In this document: positions 63,513 through 64,000 of the stretch, piece after piece
Numbering within the stretch: position 1 is the first letter of the stretch
Layout of the letters: every line of letters begins with the position of its first letter
Assembly: GCF_018917935.1 (NCBI RefSeq)
Contig: NZ_JAHLPN010000004.1
Span: forward strand, 62,001-126,000
Direction: 5' to 3'
Source of the DNA: Kineothrix sp. MSJ-39
GTDB taxonomy: Bacteria; Bacillota; Clostridia; Lachnospirales; Lachnospiraceae
Length of the DNA stretch: 64,000 nucleotides
Position numbers and translations under genes: made by a program
The notes under the pieces: generated by a model
Database searches by the model: none
What the model was told of the DNA's origin: nothing
What the model saw: the letters and a program-made list of their open reading frames with translations, nothing else

Positions 63513-64000
63513 TTATTCGTAATCCGATAATTCCGTATAGATTTTGATCTCTACGCGCCGGTTCTTCGCTCTTCCTTCCGGCGTTGCATTATCCGCAACC
63601 GGTACATATTCACCACGACCGGAATGCTTGATCTTTGCCGGATCCAGTGTTGTTGTAGACATGAAATAGTCAAATACCGAAAGCGCTCTGAAGCTTGACA
63701 GCTCATCATTATTGGCAAATCTTGCATTATGGATCGGTACATTATCCGTATGGCCTTCGATCTCAATTGTGCTGTCCGCGTAACGCTCCAGGATCTGTCC
63801 AACCTTATCCAGAAGCGGCTTCGCCTCTTCCCGGATCTGATCGCTGCCCGAATCAAACAAAAATGCGCCGTTCAGATTCAGTGAAACATACTGGGATGTA
63901 AAATCCACCGAAATGTCACTGTTATATTCTCCATGATCTTCCTGCAGGCTTTCCTCGATGTTCTCCGCCATCTGCTCTGCCTGCTCCATGGAAGCCGCCT
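63513..64000 (-). CDS. motB: MotB, flagellar stator protein (C-terminal part)
   Basis: About 162 codons of the C-terminal OmpA/MotB domain are present; the start lies outside the window. The peptidoglycan-binding motif is EIEGHTDNVPIHNARFANND followed by ELSSFRALSVFDYF, and the end is GRAKNRRVEIKIY. MotB anchors the stator to the wall. The frame is open to the window edge, so the ATG at 63989 is not the real start. Confidence 0.93.
   Translation of the reverse strand, partial: AASMEQAEQMAENIEESLQEDHGEYNSDISVDFTSQYVSLNLNGAFLFDSGSDQIREEAKPLLDKVGQILERYADSTIEIEGHTDNVPIHNARFANNDELSSFRALSVFDYFMSTTTLDPAKIKHSGRGEYVPVADNATPEGRAKNRRVEIKIYTELSDYE

Overview
The window looks like chromosome from a motile, anaerobic Clostridia bacterium, most likely a Lachnospiraceae member (Roseburia/Agathobacter-like). 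The signs are a Gram-positive PolC replicase, a SUF operon with SufU, a long fla/che operon with FliY, CheC, CheD and FapA, Firmicutes-type GalT, and mid-range GC with strong GGAGG ribosome binding sites. No rRNA, tRNA, CRISPR array, intact transposon or prophage was seen. Genus-level naming is an inference.

Layout. (1) 1-6275: a lactose/galactose cluster, lacZ-galK-galT on the minus strand, with a divergent AraC-type regulator that ends in a strong hairpin terminator. (2) 6298-6660: a fragment of an Rpn-type protein and palindromic intergenic elements. (3) 6723-19632: a tightly packed minus-strand operon, read as polysaccharide deacetylase, bactofilin, pyrH, frr, uppS, cdsA, dxr, rseP, ispG, polC. 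It joins translation recycling, UMP supply, lipid carrier, phospholipid and MEP isoprenoid synthesis, membrane proteolysis and replication. (4) 19823-29950: accessory genes, namely a MalY-type lyase, a MATE pump, a DUF3737 beta-helix protein, an A+T-rich helicase/NERD/PEBP block, a YjbR-MGMT fusion, and a membrane-protein gene broken by a 72-bp duplication. (5) 30097-35816: the sufCBDSU operon and a divergent Rrf2/IscR-like regulator, separated by a palindrome-rich region. (6) 35951-40221: a 4.2-kb cassette (NimA-like flavoprotein, DegT aminotransferase, arylamine N-acetyltransferase, divergent MocR regulator) bracketed by two identical 46-bp terminator copies. (7) 40276-42153: tsf and rpsB. 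(8) 42380-64000: a continuous minus-strand flagellar/chemotaxis operon from motB (cut by the window edge) through fliL, fliM, fliY, cheY, fliO-P-Q-R, flhB-A-F-G, pilZ, cheB-A-W-C-D, fliA and fapA, ending with three poorly known envelope or coiled-coil proteins and a terminator.

How it fits together. In many Firmicutes the order fla/che - rpsB - tsf - pyrH - frr - uppS - cdsA - dxr - rseP - (ispG/proS) - polC is contiguous. Here the order is kept but about 22 kb (17.5-40.2 kb) sits between tsf and pyrH. That block holds most of the accessory genes and unusual repeats and is the most interesting part of the window. The main candidates for new biology are the helicase-nuclease/NERD pair, the terminator-flanked NAT/DegT/Nim/MocR cassette, a family of intergenic hairpins with variable arms and a related GCTCCGC-like loop, the palindrome array between sufC and its regulator, and the duplication-disrupted membrane gene that one 72-bp deletion would restore.
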